Positions 41,930 through 42,236 of a DNA stretch of 42,236 nucleotides are shown here, in pieces; the first letter of the stretch is position 1, and each line of letters begins with the position of its first letter. The notes below the pieces were generated by a model, which saw nothing but the letters and a program-made list of their open reading frames with translations, did not search any database and had not been told where the DNA came from. The position numbers were made by a program, and so were the translations under genes. Source of the DNA: Paractinoplanes toevensis (GTDB lineage: Bacteria > Actinomycetota > Actinomycetes > Mycobacteriales > Micromonosporaceae); assembly GCF_018332695.1 (NCBI RefSeq), contig NZ_BOQN01000105.1, positions 1-42,236 on the forward strand. The letters are read 5' to 3'.

Positions 41930-42236
41930 TGTCCTCCTGGTAGGTGGCGCCGCCGTCGGCCTCGCTGGTCAGCAGCCGGGCGCCACCCTCCGGCGGGCCG
42001 GCCAGGGACTGCTCGCCGGCCGCCAGCTCGGGGAACTTCGCGTCGAACGCCGGGCGCTCCGAGCGGATGCGCGGCATCCGGTCGAAGTTGCGCAGCGGGG
42101 GCGGCGACGAGGTCGCCCACTCCAGCGAGTTGCCGTGGCCCCACGGGTCGTCGACGTTTACCAGTTGGCCGACCTTGTAGGAGTGCCAGACGTTGTAGAC
42201 GAACGGCAGGGTGGCCAGGCCCAGCACGAACGAACC
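41907..42236 (-). CDS. ctaD: Cytochrome c oxidase subunit I, C-terminal part (partial)
   Basis: The last 109 or so codons of a gene whose 5' end lies beyond the window. VYNVWHSYKVGQLVNVDDPWGHGNSLEWATSSPPPLRNF is the highly conserved C-terminal region of actinobacterial aa3-type oxidase subunit I, after the last transmembrane helix, and it leads to the usual acidic cytoplasmic tail. CtaD holds the haem a/a3-CuB sites in the missing part. It is convergent with the mycosin-like gene. Confidence 0.95.
   Translation of the reverse strand, partial: GSFVLGLATLPFVYNVWHSYKVGQLVNVDDPWGHGNSLEWATSSPPPLRNFDRMPRIRSERPAFDAKFPELAAGEQSLAGPPEGGARLLTSEADGGATYQEDISSDRDR

Overview
The window comes from a very GC-rich actinomycete chromosome. 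GTG starts are frequent, third positions are strongly G/C, and the families present (SARP regulators, ECF42-type sigma factor with a DGPF partner, FHA-containing EssC-like ATPase, WXG100 proteins, LuxR-type regulators with long N-termini) fit a filamentous actinomycete. I would guess Micromonosporaceae (Actinoplanes or a relative), but this is inference from gene content. I see no plasmid, phage or insertion-sequence genes.

Layout. (1) 0.4-3.7 kb, minus strand: a CPA1-type Na+/H+ antiporter and S-adenosylhomocysteinase (ahcY), with a good match to an SAH riboswitch in the ahcY leader. (2) 3.8-8.4 kb, signalling genes: a HAMP protein that looks like a histidine kinase cut off after a degenerate H-box, a LacI-type regulator, a translationally coupled DGPF/YCII protein and ECF42-like sigma factor, and a convergent EAL-HDOD protein. 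(3) 8.4-15.2 kb, envelope and metabolism: a lipoprotein, a secreted beta-helix protein probably of family GH87 (alpha-1,3-glucanase/mycodextranase), an extended-SDR sugar epimerase, an MFS transporter and a Gfo/Idh/MocA oxidoreductase. (4) 15.1-19.6 kb: a KAS III-like enzyme with an intact Cys-His-Asn triad, divergent from a LuxR-type regulator; a GAF-GAF histidine kinase; and tRNA-Arg(CCT). (5) 19.6-22.6 kb, a small accessory islet: four direct repeats with an exact 23-bp period in front of a DUF4143-type ATPase gene, then a frameshifted gene coupled to a small ORF in a toxin/immunity-like arrangement. (6) 22.6-30.4 kb: an alpha/beta hydrolase, a three-gene FtsX-type ABC transporter operon, and a divergent SARP-NB-ARC-TPR regulator.

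(7) 30.4-41.9 kb is the most interesting region. A tightly packed operon, with most genes overlapping by 1-14 bases, encodes a type VII secretion-like system. It has a WXG100-like protein with a degenerate motif, a 1436-aa EssC-like ATPase carrying an N-terminal ubiquitin-like domain and an FHA domain, a canonical WXG100 protein, a helical protein with membrane segments, two unknown proteins, a secreted protein with two transglycosylase-like domains plus a ricin-type lectin, and a LysM-subtilisin-TM protein resembling mycosin. EccB, EccD and EccE are not seen. The mycosin-like protein has lost Asp, His and Ser of its triad. Both transglycosylase-like domains lack the catalytic Glu, and the second and third ATPase domains have Arg in place of the Walker A Lys. 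Two regulatory-type genes lie on the other strand at the operon's 5' side, and an 18-bp perfect palindrome sits in the divergent promoter region. The window ends in the 3' end of ctaD (cytochrome c oxidase subunit I) on the minus strand.

All assignments are by reading motifs and gene order. No database search was possible.
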